From Alphaproteobacteria bacterium (GTDB lineage: Bacteria; Pseudomonadota; Alphaproteobacteria; Rhizobiales; Aestuariivirgaceae): a DNA stretch of 7,517 nt. Numbering within the stretch: the stretch's first letter is position 1; every line of letters starts with the position of its first letter. The notes below the pieces were generated by a model that was not told where the DNA came from, searched no databases, and saw only the letters and a list, made by a program, of their open reading frames with translations. The stretch is from contig JAHEJE010000142.1 of assembly GCA_024639035.1 (NCBI GenBank), forward strand, positions 1 through 7,517, in the 5' to 3' direction. This document shows, in pieces, positions 1 to 6,808 of the stretch. The position numbers and the translations under genes are program-made.

Positions 1-150
1 GCCGGTGGCGGAGATGCTGGCGGTGGCGACGCCGGTGGCGGTGACACTGGTGGTGGCGATACAGGCGGCGGCGACACTGGTGGTGGCGATACTGGTGGTG
101 GCGATACAGGCGGCGGCGACACAGGTGGTGGTGACACCGGCGGCGGTGAT
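1..150. repeat. Ten tandem 15-bp units coding (T/A)GGGD
   Basis: Ten consecutive 15-bp units run from base 1 to 150 with no indels. The unit is roughly RCN-GGN-GGN-GGN-GAY; the first three begin with an Ala codon and the next seven with a Thr codon. The array probably continues to the left of the window. Arrays of this type change copy number readily by slippage or recombination. Confidence 0.9.
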
Positions 151-168
151 ACCAGTGGACGGCAGTAG
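1..168 (+). CDS. C-terminal fragment of a Gly/Asp-rich pentapeptide-repeat protein
   Basis: The reading frame is open from the first base of the window to a TAG at 166-168. It encodes three AGGGD and seven TGGGD pentapeptides, followed by the short tail TSGRQ. The 5' part of the gene lies outside the window, so the protein's identity and any N-terminal domain are unknown. The frame is supported by the repeat units, which differ almost only at third codon positions (ggt/ggc/gga, gat/gac, act/aca/acc), as expected when the peptide is under selection. Such flexible, acidic Gly-rich tails occur at the ends of secreted or surface proteins and as linkers, but no function can be assigned from this piece. 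The gene converges on the SIMPL-domain gene with one base between the two stop codons. Confidence 0.7.
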   Translation, partial: AGGGDAGGGDAGGGDTGGGDTGGGDTGGGDTGGGDTGGGDTGGGDTGGGDTSGRQ

Positions 169-169
169 C

Positions 170-910
170 TTACTGCGCTGACTGGATTTCCCAGGTGATG
201 TTCACCTGCATGGAAATGGTATGTTCGCCGCGCGCAATCGGCACTGATTCAGCAACATCTGCGGCCATGGCCCGAACATTCGCCATTGCCTGAGCCGGCA
301 ACACCCTGCGCGAGTGTTCACTGATCGAAATGATCGGACCCAGCCTCAATCCGGCAGCCTCAACATAGAGCCGAGCCTTCGAGATCGCATTTGCGGTCGC
401 CGATCTCCGCGCCTCATCTTCAAGCGGCTTGGGATCCGACAGTCCGAATGCAATGCCGTTGATCTGATTGGAGCCGGCATCGACAACGCTGTCGAGCAGG
501 TCGCCCAATGTATCCAGAGCCCGAACCGTAACCGAAAGATTGTTGCTGACCGTGTAGCCGGTGATCTTCGGCTCCGGGCGCTCGCCCGAGGAGTTCCGCT
601 TGGGATAATGATACTTGGGATTGATGGCGAAGCCAGATGTCTGGAGATCCTTTTTGGCAACGCCCGTCTCGGAAACGACCGCGGTAACTGCAGCCATTGC
701 CGTGTTGTTGGCGCTTAACGCCGCTCGCGCCGTTTCGGCCTCGCGCACCACGCCAATGGTAATGACGGCCAGGTCAGGTTCGGCTTTGACCTCGCCGATT
801 CCGGTCAGAGACATCATGCGCATCCGATCGCGGTCGTTATCGGCCAGGGCTGGCAAGGTCAGCGACGCCGCACCGATCATCGCCATCGCCGCGTAGAGTG
901 AGTTGTTCAT
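170..910 (-). CDS. Exported SIMPL-domain (DUF541, YggE-like) protein
   Basis: The 246-residue product belongs to the SIMPL/DUF541 family, whose E. coli member YggE is linked to oxidative-stress defence; its molecular role is still poorly defined. Residues 1-23 look like a Sec signal peptide, with a hydrophobic core and a probable cleavage after ALA (residue 23). The mature protein would be periplasmic. The n-region (MNNSLYAAMA) unusually lacks Lys or Arg. The family start MSLTGIGEVKAEPD at about 33-46 matches the typical 'GxGEVxxxPD' opening of SIMPL domains, and the domain continues to the C-terminus. A longer in-frame reading to 1138 is rejected because it runs antisense into the neighbouring enolase-family gene. 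The ATG at 910-908 has a GGGAGA ribosome site at 918-923 with 7 nt spacing, and a good promoter just upstream. It is probably its own transcription unit, unrelated to the catabolic operon. Confidence 0.92.
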   Translation of the reverse strand: MNNSLYAAMAMIGAASLTLPALADNDRDRMRMMSLTGIGEVKAEPDLAVITIGVVREAETARAALSANNTAMAAVTAVVSETGVAKKDLQTSGFAINPKYHYPKRNSSGERPEPKITGYTVSNNLSVTVRALDTLGDLLDSVVDAGSNQINGIAFGLSDPKPLEDEARRSATANAISKARLYVEAAGLRLGPIISISEHSRRVLPAQAMANVRAMAADVAESVPIARGEHTISMQVNITWEIQSAQ

Positions 911-938
911 AAGGAAGTCTCCCGGTCCATCTTCACCA

Positions 939-967
939 AGTATCGACCGCTCCACATGCTCGGTCAA
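939..967 (-). promoter_or_regulatory. Sigma70-type promoter for the SIMPL-domain gene
   Basis: On the minus strand, TTGACC (962-967) is followed after exactly 17 bp by GATACT (939-944). This is close to the TTGACA-17-TATAAT housekeeping consensus. It lies in the 83-bp gap between the stop of the last operon gene (994) and the SIMPL start (910), and predicts a leader of about 20 nt that includes the GGGAGA ribosome site. I see no clear terminator hairpin in this gap, so read-through from the operon is also possible. Confidence 0.65.
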
Positions 968-993
968 TACGGCGAAGGTGCGGCGGCTGCGGC

Positions 994-2100
994 TCAACGA
1001 TAAGCGGCCATGGCCGGTCCCAGGGCATCGCCATCCGGCTCTACGCCAATTCCTGGCAGGTCGGGTGGAGTGACCAAGCCGTTGCTGTTGCGTGCCCCCT
1101 GGCCGGGCATCGGGTCGACGGCGAGATGATAGTGGCACAGCCAGCTCGCCAGCCGATACTCGGGCCGGGTGGCGGTGGCAAGATGGATTGCCGCCGTATC
1201 CGCCAGCACCGTACCGCCGACATCCTCGATGTGCATCCGCCAGCCGGCGGCGATGCCGAAGTCGCGTATGCTGCGCGCCCTGGTCAGCCCACCGACACGG
1301 TTGGGCTTGAGCTTGATACCCTCACAAGCCCGCTGTCGCCACGCCGTCAGATGATCCTCGAAATCGTGCAGGCATTCATCCAGCAGGATCGGTTGCGGCA
1401 CCCGGCTGGCGACGTGAGCACATTGCTGCAGCGTTTCGCAGGGTTGCTCGATCCAGTCACGCGCTGCAACGCTGTTCAGCACCTGAATTGCGGTTGCCGG
1501 CGTCCAGGCCCGGTTGACATCGAAAGTTACCGAATGCCCGTCCGGCAGAGCCGCCGAGATGGCCTCGATCCGGGCGATATCGGCTGCAGTGTCGGTGCCG
1601 CCGATCTTCGCTGAGTGGACCGTATAGCCGCTCTCGGCCGCCGCGTTGATCAGCGCGATCATTTCCTCCGGCGTGCCGGTCGAAATCGAGGAGTTGACCG
1701 GCACGGCCTCGGGGCGCGCCGCGCCCAGCAGCCGCCACAGCGGCATCCCGGTTGCCTTGCCAAAAATATCCCAGCACGCCATGTCGAGTGGCGACTTCGC
1801 ATAGGGATGCCCCGGAAGCTGCACATCCATGATCCAGTTGATCTCATCGAGCGCGCACGGATCGGCACCGATGAGGGCAGGGGCGAGCGTTGCGATGCCG
1901 GCCCGGGTTCCCGGTCCATGGGCGGGAAGGTAGGTATGCCCCCATGGACACCCCTCACCCCAGCCCGAGATGCCGTCATCGGTGTCGATGCGGACCAGGG
2001 TGCTGTCCAGCTTTTCGAATTTCAAACGTCCGCCGGATAGCCAGTAGGGTTTGGTCAGTGGCAAGTCGAGCTGCCAGACGTTGATGCCGGTGATTTTCAT
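994..2100 (-). CDS. Enolase-superfamily MR/MLE enzyme, cis-3-hydroxy-L-proline dehydratase-like
   Basis: This 368-residue protein is a full-length mandelate racemase/muconate lactonizing enzyme family member: an N-terminal capping domain (about 1-125) and a (beta/alpha)7beta barrel (about 130-350). Visible catalytic residues are the two barrel lysines, K165 in SAKIGG and K265 in KPNRVGG, and the Mg2+ ligands D194 (FDVNRAW), E218 (IEQP) and D241 (LLDE). The N-terminal stretch (YWLSGGRLKFE, then EGCPWGHTYLPAHGPG) resembles, from memory, the cis-3-hydroxy-L-proline dehydratases of marine alphaproteobacteria, which yield delta1-pyrroline-2-carboxylate. An epimerase role, as in hydroxyproline-betaine 2-epimerase HpbD, is the main alternative; Y57 and W320 fall where I recall that enzyme's cation-pi residues. 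It is the last gene of the operon, 9 nt after its paralogue, and starts at an ATG with only a weak ribosome site. Family is certain; substrate is inferred. Confidence 0.93.
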   Translation of the reverse strand: MKITGINVWQLDLPLTKPYWLSGGRLKFEKLDSTLVRIDTDDGISGWGEGCPWGHTYLPAHGPGTRAGIATLAPALIGADPCALDEINWIMDVQLPGHPYAKSPLDMACWDIFGKATGMPLWRLLGAARPEAVPVNSSISTGTPEEMIALINAAAESGYTVHSAKIGGTDTAADIARIEAISAALPDGHSVTFDVNRAWTPATAIQVLNSVAARDWIEQPCETLQQCAHVASRVPQPILLDECLHDFEDHLTAWRQRACEGIKLKPNRVGGLTRARSIRDFGIAAGWRMHIEDVGGTVLADTAAIHLATATRPEYRLASWLCHYHLAVDPMPGQGARNSNGLVTPPDLPGIGVEPDGDALGPAMAAYR

Positions 2101-2109
2101 CGCCTGACC

Positions 2110-3210
2110 CTATTCATGAACAGCAACCGGTTTTCCCAGCACTTCAAGGTCGGGCTCGATGCCGAGGCCCGGCGCATCGCTCACCAGCAGTTTCCCGTCG
2201 CGTGCTTGGGGCGCGCCGGTCGCGATATGAACATCGTTGTAGTTGTGAAGATCGGTAGTGTTGAGAATTGCATCTGGTGGTGTCGATATGGCCAGATGTC
2301 CAAGCGCCGCGGTGACGATTTCGGCCCCCCAGACGTCCTCCACGGTCATGGCGATGCCGTTGGCCGCACACAAATCTCTGGCGAATCGCGATTTGCTCAG
2401 GCCGCCCATCTTGGTGATCTTGATACAGCCAATGTCGAGCGCATCGTCGTGCAGCGCCTGTGAAACATCCTGCGGCGACTGCAGACTTTCATCCAGCTTG
2501 AAGGTATGCGGGGCCCGCCGGCGCACCGACAAGTTGTCGGAATAGAGATCGCATGGCTGTTCAAAGATATAATCGAGGTCCGCCGTTGCGCGCGCGACCG
2601 ACAACGCCTCGTCTCGGCGCCAGCCGGTGTTGGCATCACACAGGAAAATCTCGCCCGGCCGTGCGCCATCCAGTCCGGCCCGGATCCGCTCGATGTCGTC
2701 GGCCGGCACGCCGCCGACCTTGAGTTGGAACTGGCGGTACCCGACCTGACGGGCGCCGTCCACCTGACGCCGCATGTCGTCCGGATCGCCCTGGCTGATC
2801 GACCAGTACATCGGCACGGCGTCCATTTGCCGGCCGCCGAGCAGGGCATGGACAGGCAAACCCGCCGACTTGCCGAGAATGTCGTGCGCCGCCACATCGA
2901 TGGCCGATTTGACATAGGCATGGCCACGCAGCTCCCGATCCATTCTGGTGTTGAGCGCGCCGATCTGGCGCGGGTCGAGGCCGATCAGATGCGGTGCCAG
3001 CACACCGACACCGGTGCGGATTCCCTGCGCATAGGATGGCAGATAGAACGGCCCCAGCGGACAGGCTTCGCCCCAGCCGGTGATGCCATCGTCGGTGTCG
3101 AGTCGCACTACGGTGGTGTCTGCGGTGGTGACCACCTTGCCCTTGGCGAAAGAATAGCCGCCGGCGATCGGCAGGTCGATTTGATAGACTGTGATCCGTG
3201 AGAGTTTCAA
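2110..3210 (-). CDS. Enolase-superfamily MR/MLE enzyme, racemase/epimerase-like (TTG start)
   Basis: This is a second, divergent full-length MR/MLE protein of 366 residues, collinear with its downstream neighbour. The catalytic lysines are K164 (QLKVGG) and K264 (KITKMGG); the metal ligands are D192 (CDANTGW), E217 (FEQPCD) and D240 (KLDESL). Two lysines on opposite sides of the barrel allow 1,1-proton transfer, so racemisation or 2-epimerisation of an amino acid or betaine is plausible, but dehydration or cycloisomerisation cannot be excluded. Y56 (CPLGPFYLP) is shared with the paralogue, whereas the position of W320 in the paralogue is T319 here, and a Trp appears instead at 294 (EDVWG). 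The start is TTG at 3210-3208. It overlaps the sulfotransferase stop as TTGA, has AGAGGA 7 nt upstream, and gives an N-terminus (MKLSRITVYQIDLP) that aligns exactly with the paralogue's. Confidence 0.92.
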   Translation of the reverse strand: MKLSRITVYQIDLPIAGGYSFAKGKVVTTADTTVVRLDTDDGITGWGEACPLGPFYLPSYAQGIRTGVGVLAPHLIGLDPRQIGALNTRMDRELRGHAYVKSAIDVAAHDILGKSAGLPVHALLGGRQMDAVPMYWSISQGDPDDMRRQVDGARQVGYRQFQLKVGGVPADDIERIRAGLDGARPGEIFLCDANTGWRRDEALSVARATADLDYIFEQPCDLYSDNLSVRRRAPHTFKLDESLQSPQDVSQALHDDALDIGCIKITKMGGLSKSRFARDLCAANGIAMTVEDVWGAEIVTAALGHLAISTPPDAILNTTDLHNYNDVHIATGAPQARDGKLLVSDAPGLGIEPDLEVLGKPVAVHE

Positions 3211-3956
3211 CTGACCGTCCTCTGCATCCGGTGACGATGCAGGGCCTCGTAGTGCGGCAACACCTGCTCGTAGATTTCTTTAACCCGATCGGGCGCAGTA
3301 GCGATATCGATGTATTTGCGCGCTTGAGGTTTCAGGCCGTCCGAATTGCGCAGGTTGGCGTGGAACGAACCCCCGTCCCACCAGCTGTACTGCGCTGTGT
3401 CGGCACCGGGTTCCCAACTCAGGGCCTCGGGCATGAACACAATCCCGACCGCCTCGCACCAGGTCTTGACCATTTCGTGCGGGGCTTCCAGCAGGTCGTC
3501 ACTGTCGAGCACCGGCGGGGCCTTGCCGTCTTTCTCGCACAGCATGTCGAACAGATGCCGTTGTTCGCTGAAGCCGGTTTCCTTGGGGTGGAAATCCGGC
3601 CATTTGGCATACATCGAGGTGATGGTCTTGGCCGGGTCGCGGATCAGAAAGCTGTGGTTGAACAGGTCGAGCAGATCATCGCTCCACATGTGGTCGATGT
3701 AATGCGGGAAGTCCTTGGAGAACACCGGCCCGTCGGCGGCTGCCGCCTTCAGGGTCTCCAGAACCGATTGCAGCGTCAATCCGGGCGTACGCACACTGTC
3801 CGCTGTAAGCCGCGGCCATAGCGGGTCTTCGCCCTGATACCAGGCTTCGCCGAACGGTTCGTGAAAGCAGGTCATGTCGCCGCGCTGGCGCATCATCCAT
3901 TCAAAGGCTGTCGAGGTCGAACGGGGCACGGCCCACAGCGCCAGGATCTTGTGCAT
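3207..3956 (-). CDS. Sulfotransferase-family protein
   Basis: The 249-residue soluble protein has the look of a P-loop sulfotransferase-family member. A 5'-phosphosulfate-binding-loop-like segment sits near the N-terminus (WAVPRSTSTAFEWM, 8-21). It is followed by a HEPFGEAW element (32-39), FSKDFPHY at 79-86, and a 3'-phosphate-binding-like motif FLIRDPAKTITSMY at 103-116. Classical members move the sulfo group from PAPS to a hydroxyl or amine. Many short bacterial relatives of this subtype are uncharacterised, and some may have another activity. It starts 3 nt after the decarboxylase/racemase-like gene, with AAGG about 7 nt before the ATG, and its stop overlaps the TTG start of the next gene, so it is firmly part of the operon. 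A sulfotransferase between betaine demethylase and epimerase genes is unexpected, and the acceptor is unknown. Confidence 0.82.
   Translation of the reverse strand: MHKILALWAVPRSTSTAFEWMMRQRGDMTCFHEPFGEAWYQGEDPLWPRLTADSVRTPGLTLQSVLETLKAAAADGPVFSKDFPHYIDHMWSDDLLDLFNHSFLIRDPAKTITSMYAKWPDFHPKETGFSEQRHLFDMLCEKDGKAPPVLDSDDLLEAPHEMVKTWCEAVGIVFMPEALSWEPGADTAQYSWWDGGSFHANLRNSDGLKPQARKYIDIATAPDRVKEIYEQVLPHYEALHRHRMQRTVS
3218..3223 (-). promoter_or_regulatory. Ribosome-binding site supporting the TTG start
   Basis: AGAGGA on the minus strand lies 7 nt before the TTG at 3210-3208, inside the end of the sulfotransferase gene. It is a stronger Shine-Dalgarno sequence than those of the two adjacent genes and may compensate for the weak start codon. 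Confidence 0.7.
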
Positions 3957-3959
3957 ATG

Positions 3960-4778
3960 TCAGCCTTTCAAAGACGAAAGCAATTGGCCTTGCGGCGTCA
4001 TGGGGGAAATGCCCAGGCTCTTGAAGATCCGCCAGTAGAGAGCGCTGTCGTGACCGATCACCGGTTTGCCGAGCATTGTTTCGATCTCTCTTTCCAGATG
4101 CACCGGGCGCTGCGCCTGGCCGTCCGGCCCGGTTCGGAAGTTGCACATGCCGTTGATCAGATAGGCATCGGCGCCAGGCGCGCGCTCGGCGACGTACTGA
4201 AAACTCTTGGCGGCCAGGTCACCATCGAAGATCCAGCGTCGGGCATTGACCTCATCCTGGCTGGCAAACCAGCCCTGATCGACGAAATTTCCAGCCCACA
4301 GCACATCGAAGCCCGCCTCTTTCAGGAAACCCACCGTACCCCGCCACCAGGCAGGCCAGTGATAGGCGGCATTGAGCGCGATCTTTTCCACGTCCATAGC
4401 GCGCAGGGCTTCGACCATGGCGTATCCGGCCATGTGGAACGCGACGCCATGTTTGTCCGAGAGGGTTCGGCAATGGTCGCGGATGCCGTCAACACCAAGG
4501 CCGCTGGCATGCACCCAGTTTGAGCCGACCTGGCCGCAGACATCGACCCCGTTGCGCGCCATGCAATGAACGAAGTCCTCCAGCATGCCGAAATTCTGTT
4601 TTCGCTGATCGAGGCCGTGCTGATAGTCCGGCACATGCAGCATCCAGCCATGGACGCCGACCGTCTCCGGCGCCATGCGCAGAAAATCCGACGGCGCGGC
4701 GTCGAAATCGAATGGCGGACAGGTAAAGCCGACCTGATGCGGAAACAGTTTCTGCTCCGGCGTCCACACCTGCGGCAT
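3960..4778 (-). CDS. Arylmalonate decarboxylase / maleate isomerase / Asp-Glu racemase-like protein
   Basis: The roughly 272-residue protein has the double Rossmann-like layout of the Asp/Glu racemase superfamily, nearest in style to maleate cis-trans isomerases and arylmalonate decarboxylases. Supporting segments are PETVGVHGWMLHVPDY (37-52), GVDVCGQVGSNW (77-88), AMVEALRAMDVEKIALNAAY (120-139), and the C-terminal LINGMCNFRT plus LGKPVIGHDSALYW (207-249). The family normally uses one or two Cys at the ends of equivalent loops. Here the first loop reads C81-G82-Q83-V84-G85-S86 and the second M211-C212, so both positions look shifted or substituted. A Gly at the first position and Cys only at the second recalls the decarboxylases. 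I chose the ATG at 4778-4776 because GGAGG (4783-4787) precedes it by 4 nt. An in-frame ATG at 4805-4803, overlapping the Rieske stop by 8 nt with GAGG 6 nt upstream, is nearly as good and would add nine residues. Confidence 0.78.
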   Translation of the reverse strand: MPQVWTPEQKLFPHQVGFTCPPFDFDAAPSDFLRMAPETVGVHGWMLHVPDYQHGLDQRKQNFGMLEDFVHCMARNGVDVCGQVGSNWVHASGLGVDGIRDHCRTLSDKHGVAFHMAGYAMVEALRAMDVEKIALNAAYHWPAWWRGTVGFLKEAGFDVLWAGNFVDQGWFASQDEVNARRWIFDGDLAAKSFQYVAERAPGADAYLINGMCNFRTGPDGQAQRPVHLEREIETMLGKPVIGHDSALYWRIFKSLGISPMTPQGQLLSSLKG

Positions 4779-4797
4779 GGCGCCTCCGGCTCCGGCG

Positions 4798-5907
4798 TCA
4801 GCCATCGACCGCCTCGCGCATCCATTGTTGCAGGGCCTGGATAGAGTGCTCGGAGTTGACACCGCAGTTGGGATCGACCACCAGCGGCCCGGGCCGATAG
4901 CCGCGACTCTTCAGGCCCCGCTGCACCGATTCAACCAGGCCGATGTCCTCCTCAACGGTGGTTTCGCGATCCTGTACCGCAAGCCGCCGGATGACGTCCG
5001 ACTCAACGCCATCGACCGTGTACCAGCCACGCCAGACCACCACATGATCCACATCGACCGGGCGCCAGTGATAGGTGTTGAGCACGTTGCCGGGATAGAC
5101 CTGGAACGAGACCATCGGCCACAGGAACCATGAGGAATAGTCGCCGGCGTGGGCATTGGCGGTGAGGTCGATGGCGTAGCTCATCGCCTCCAGGTTCTGG
5201 CACTGCGTTGTGTGGCGCAGGCAGTAGCCGCCCTGAGGCTGTATATCGTAGGTCTCCGGCTTGATCACGCCGGTGGCAAAGGTCGGGTGATTGAGGGCGC
5301 AGTGGTAGCATTCGGAGTAGTTTTCGACCGAAACCTTCCAGTTGCAGTTCTCAGGGATTTCCACCCACTCAAGCGGCTTGAGGCGGTCGATGTCGGGCAC
5401 GAATGCCCGCAATTCCGCGGCCACGCCGGGAAACCAGTCCTCCATCGGCCGGGCGTCATCGTCGAGGTTGACGAACACGAAGCCGCAGAACACCTCGGCC
5501 CGCACCTCGCTCAGGCAGATGTCGCCGCGCTCAAAACCGGGAACCGACTTGATGTTCGGACCCGCGCGCAACTCGCCGGTCAGTTCGTACGACCATGCAT
5601 GATACGGACACACCACGACCTTGCAGTTGCCGGTTCCTGCGACCAACTCGTGGGCCCGGTGCTGGCACACGTTGTAGAACGCCCGAACCTTGCCGTCCCG
5701 GCCGCGTAGGGCGAAAAGATTTTGCCCGGCGATCTCGAAAGCCGCGTAGTCACCGGGGTTTGCCACCTGCGAAGCATGACAGCCTAATTGCCAGGTGCGG
5801 CTCAGCACGCCGGCCACCTCGTTGCCAAAAATCGCCGGGTCGGTGTAGTAGCGCGCGTCCAGCGAGCGCACCGGCTGCGGCTGGCCTGTCGGTGGTTTGT
5901 TCATCAT
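4798..5907 (-). CDS. Rieske [2Fe-2S] aromatic-ring-hydroxylating-type oxygenase alpha subunit, probable betaine/carnitine-type N-demethylase or monooxygenase
   Basis: This 369-residue protein is a complete Rieske oxygenase. The Rieske domain (about 40-140) has C81-x-H83 and C100-x2-H103. The catalytic domain carries the mononuclear-iron site H202, H207 (ECYHCALNH) and D321 (EEDIGL). The residue bridging the two metal centres is Glu199 rather than the Asp of ring dioxygenases, a hallmark of the CntA/YeaW carnitine monooxygenase, GbcA and stachydrine demethylase branch that acts on quaternary ammonium compounds. It would consume O2 and electrons from a separate flavin/ferredoxin reductase, not seen in this window. 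The first ATG (5907-5905) overlaps the regulator stop as ATGATGA and has GAGGA (5914-5918) 6 nt upstream; a second ATG follows immediately, so the start is uncertain by one residue. The substrate is inferred from the divergent dimethylglycine-dehydrogenase-like gene and the MR/MLE genes. Confidence 0.94.
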   Translation of the reverse strand: MMNKPPTGQPQPVRSLDARYYTDPAIFGNEVAGVLSRTWQLGCHASQVANPGDYAAFEIAGQNLFALRGRDGKVRAFYNVCQHRAHELVAGTGNCKVVVCPYHAWSYELTGELRAGPNIKSVPGFERGDICLSEVRAEVFCGFVFVNLDDDARPMEDWFPGVAAELRAFVPDIDRLKPLEWVEIPENCNWKVSVENYSECYHCALNHPTFATGVIKPETYDIQPQGGYCLRHTTQCQNLEAMSYAIDLTANAHAGDYSSWFLWPMVSFQVYPGNVLNTYHWRPVDVDHVVVWRGWYTVDGVESDVIRRLAVQDRETTVEEDIGLVESVQRGLKSRGYRPGPLVVDPNCGVNSEHSIQALQQWMREAVDG

Positions 5908-6797
5908 CCCTGGTCCTCATCGGCGACGTAGATGCCAAGTTCGTGGCGGCGCTGGTGAAATTTTTCGACCCGTTCGACGATCTCCGGACTGGCGACGGCA
6001 ATGACGAACGACAGAAGCGTTTCAAGCACCGCGATTGTGGAAACCGACGACGGGAAGAACTGCGGTGTGTCGGCGCAAACCACGAAAGCGTGGTCGGCCC
6101 CGATGATGATCGGGCTGGCCGGGCTGTCGGACAGGCCGATCACCGTCATGCCTTGTTCACGCGCGATGGCGACAGCGTCCACCACCTCCCTGCGGTAGGG
6201 TTTGCAGGTCATGGCGATCAGCACATCTCGTTCACCGGCCCAGGCAAGGTCGTCTGCCGGCACCGAACCCGCCCGCGGAATGGCATGGAACTGTTTCATT
6301 CCCGTGCTGGCCAGATAGGTGAAATTGCGGGCATTGGAATTGTTGACGCCGACGCCGAGCACGAACACGCTGCGCGACCGCCATATGGCCTGGGCAGCCG
6401 CCTTCAGCCTGGCCTCGTCGATGCCGGCAAAGGTCTCCTCAATGTTGTTGAGAGCAGCACTTGCCAGATCGGCATAGAGCCCGCCCAGGCCGCCGCGCTT
6501 GCGGATGTCCTGCAACCAGCGCGCCCGGTCCGGGAACGACACCGTGCCGCTTCGGATCGCCTGGCGGAACGGTTCGCGGAAATCGTCGTAGCCGTCAAAG
6601 CCGACCTGGCGCGCCATGCGCACGAAGGTGTTGGGCTTCACATTGGCGGCTTCGGCGATCTCGCGCACCGTGGAGACCCCGACGTCCTGCGGGTTTTCCA
6701 GCACATAGCGCGCCGCCTTCTGGGCCTCGGGCGTCAGTGCGCCCCACTCTGCAGTCAGGCGGCTTAGTACATTCGTTGATACGTTTGTCCCATTCAT
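5904..6797 (-). CDS. MurR/RpiR-family transcriptional regulator (HTH + SIS domain)
   Basis: The 297-residue protein has an N-terminal RpiR-type helix-turn-helix (about 9-85, including TVREIAEAANVKPNTFVRMARQ at 43-64) and a C-terminal SIS domain (about 130-270, with SVFVLGVGVNNSNARNF and VIGLSDSPASPI). Family members bind palindromic operators and sense, usually, phosphosugars; many alphaproteobacterial relatives sit beside amino-acid or amine catabolic genes and must sense other ligands. It is the first gene of the minus-strand operon and lies back-to-back with the DMGDH-like gene, so auto- and divergent regulation through the palindrome at 6809-6820 is likely. The ATG at 6797-6795 is the only sensible start: extending the frame to 7463 would run antisense through the FAD domain of the divergent gene. 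No Shine-Dalgarno sequence precedes it. The stop overlaps the Rieske start, coupling the two. Confidence 0.93.
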   Translation of the reverse strand: MNGTNVSTNVLSRLTAEWGALTPEAQKAARYVLENPQDVGVSTVREIAEAANVKPNTFVRMARQVGFDGYDDFREPFRQAIRSGTVSFPDRARWLQDIRKRGGLGGLYADLASAALNNIEETFAGIDEARLKAAAQAIWRSRSVFVLGVGVNNSNARNFTYLASTGMKQFHAIPRAGSVPADDLAWAGERDVLIAMTCKPYRREVVDAVAIAREQGMTVIGLSDSPASPIIIGADHAFVVCADTPQFFPSSVSTIAVLETLLSFVIAVASPEIVERVEKFHQRRHELGIYVADEDQG

Positions 6798-6808
6798 GAT
6801 TGACGAGT

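Noticed and set aside
135..148. Possible hairpin CACCG-GCGG-CGGTG near the convergent ends
   Set aside because: Only 5 bp of stem, inside a GC-rich coding repeat, with no T-run on either strand; not a supportable terminator.
911..1138. N-terminal extension of the SIMPL protein by 76 residues
   Set aside because: It overlaps the end of the MR/MLE gene, is Arg-rich, and would bury the signal peptide; the ATG at 910 has a promoter and ribosome site.
2506..3201. Plus-strand open frame of 231 codons, and similar ones at 3198-3821 and 3861-4523
   Set aside because: All lie opposite genes with intact catalytic motifs, and none shows a domain or convincing ribosome site.
5595..6767. Long plus-strand open frame of 390 codons
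   Set aside because: It is antisense to the clearly coding Rieske and RpiR genes, has no recognisable domain and an Arg/Pro/His-rich composition typical of a GC-rich shadow frame.
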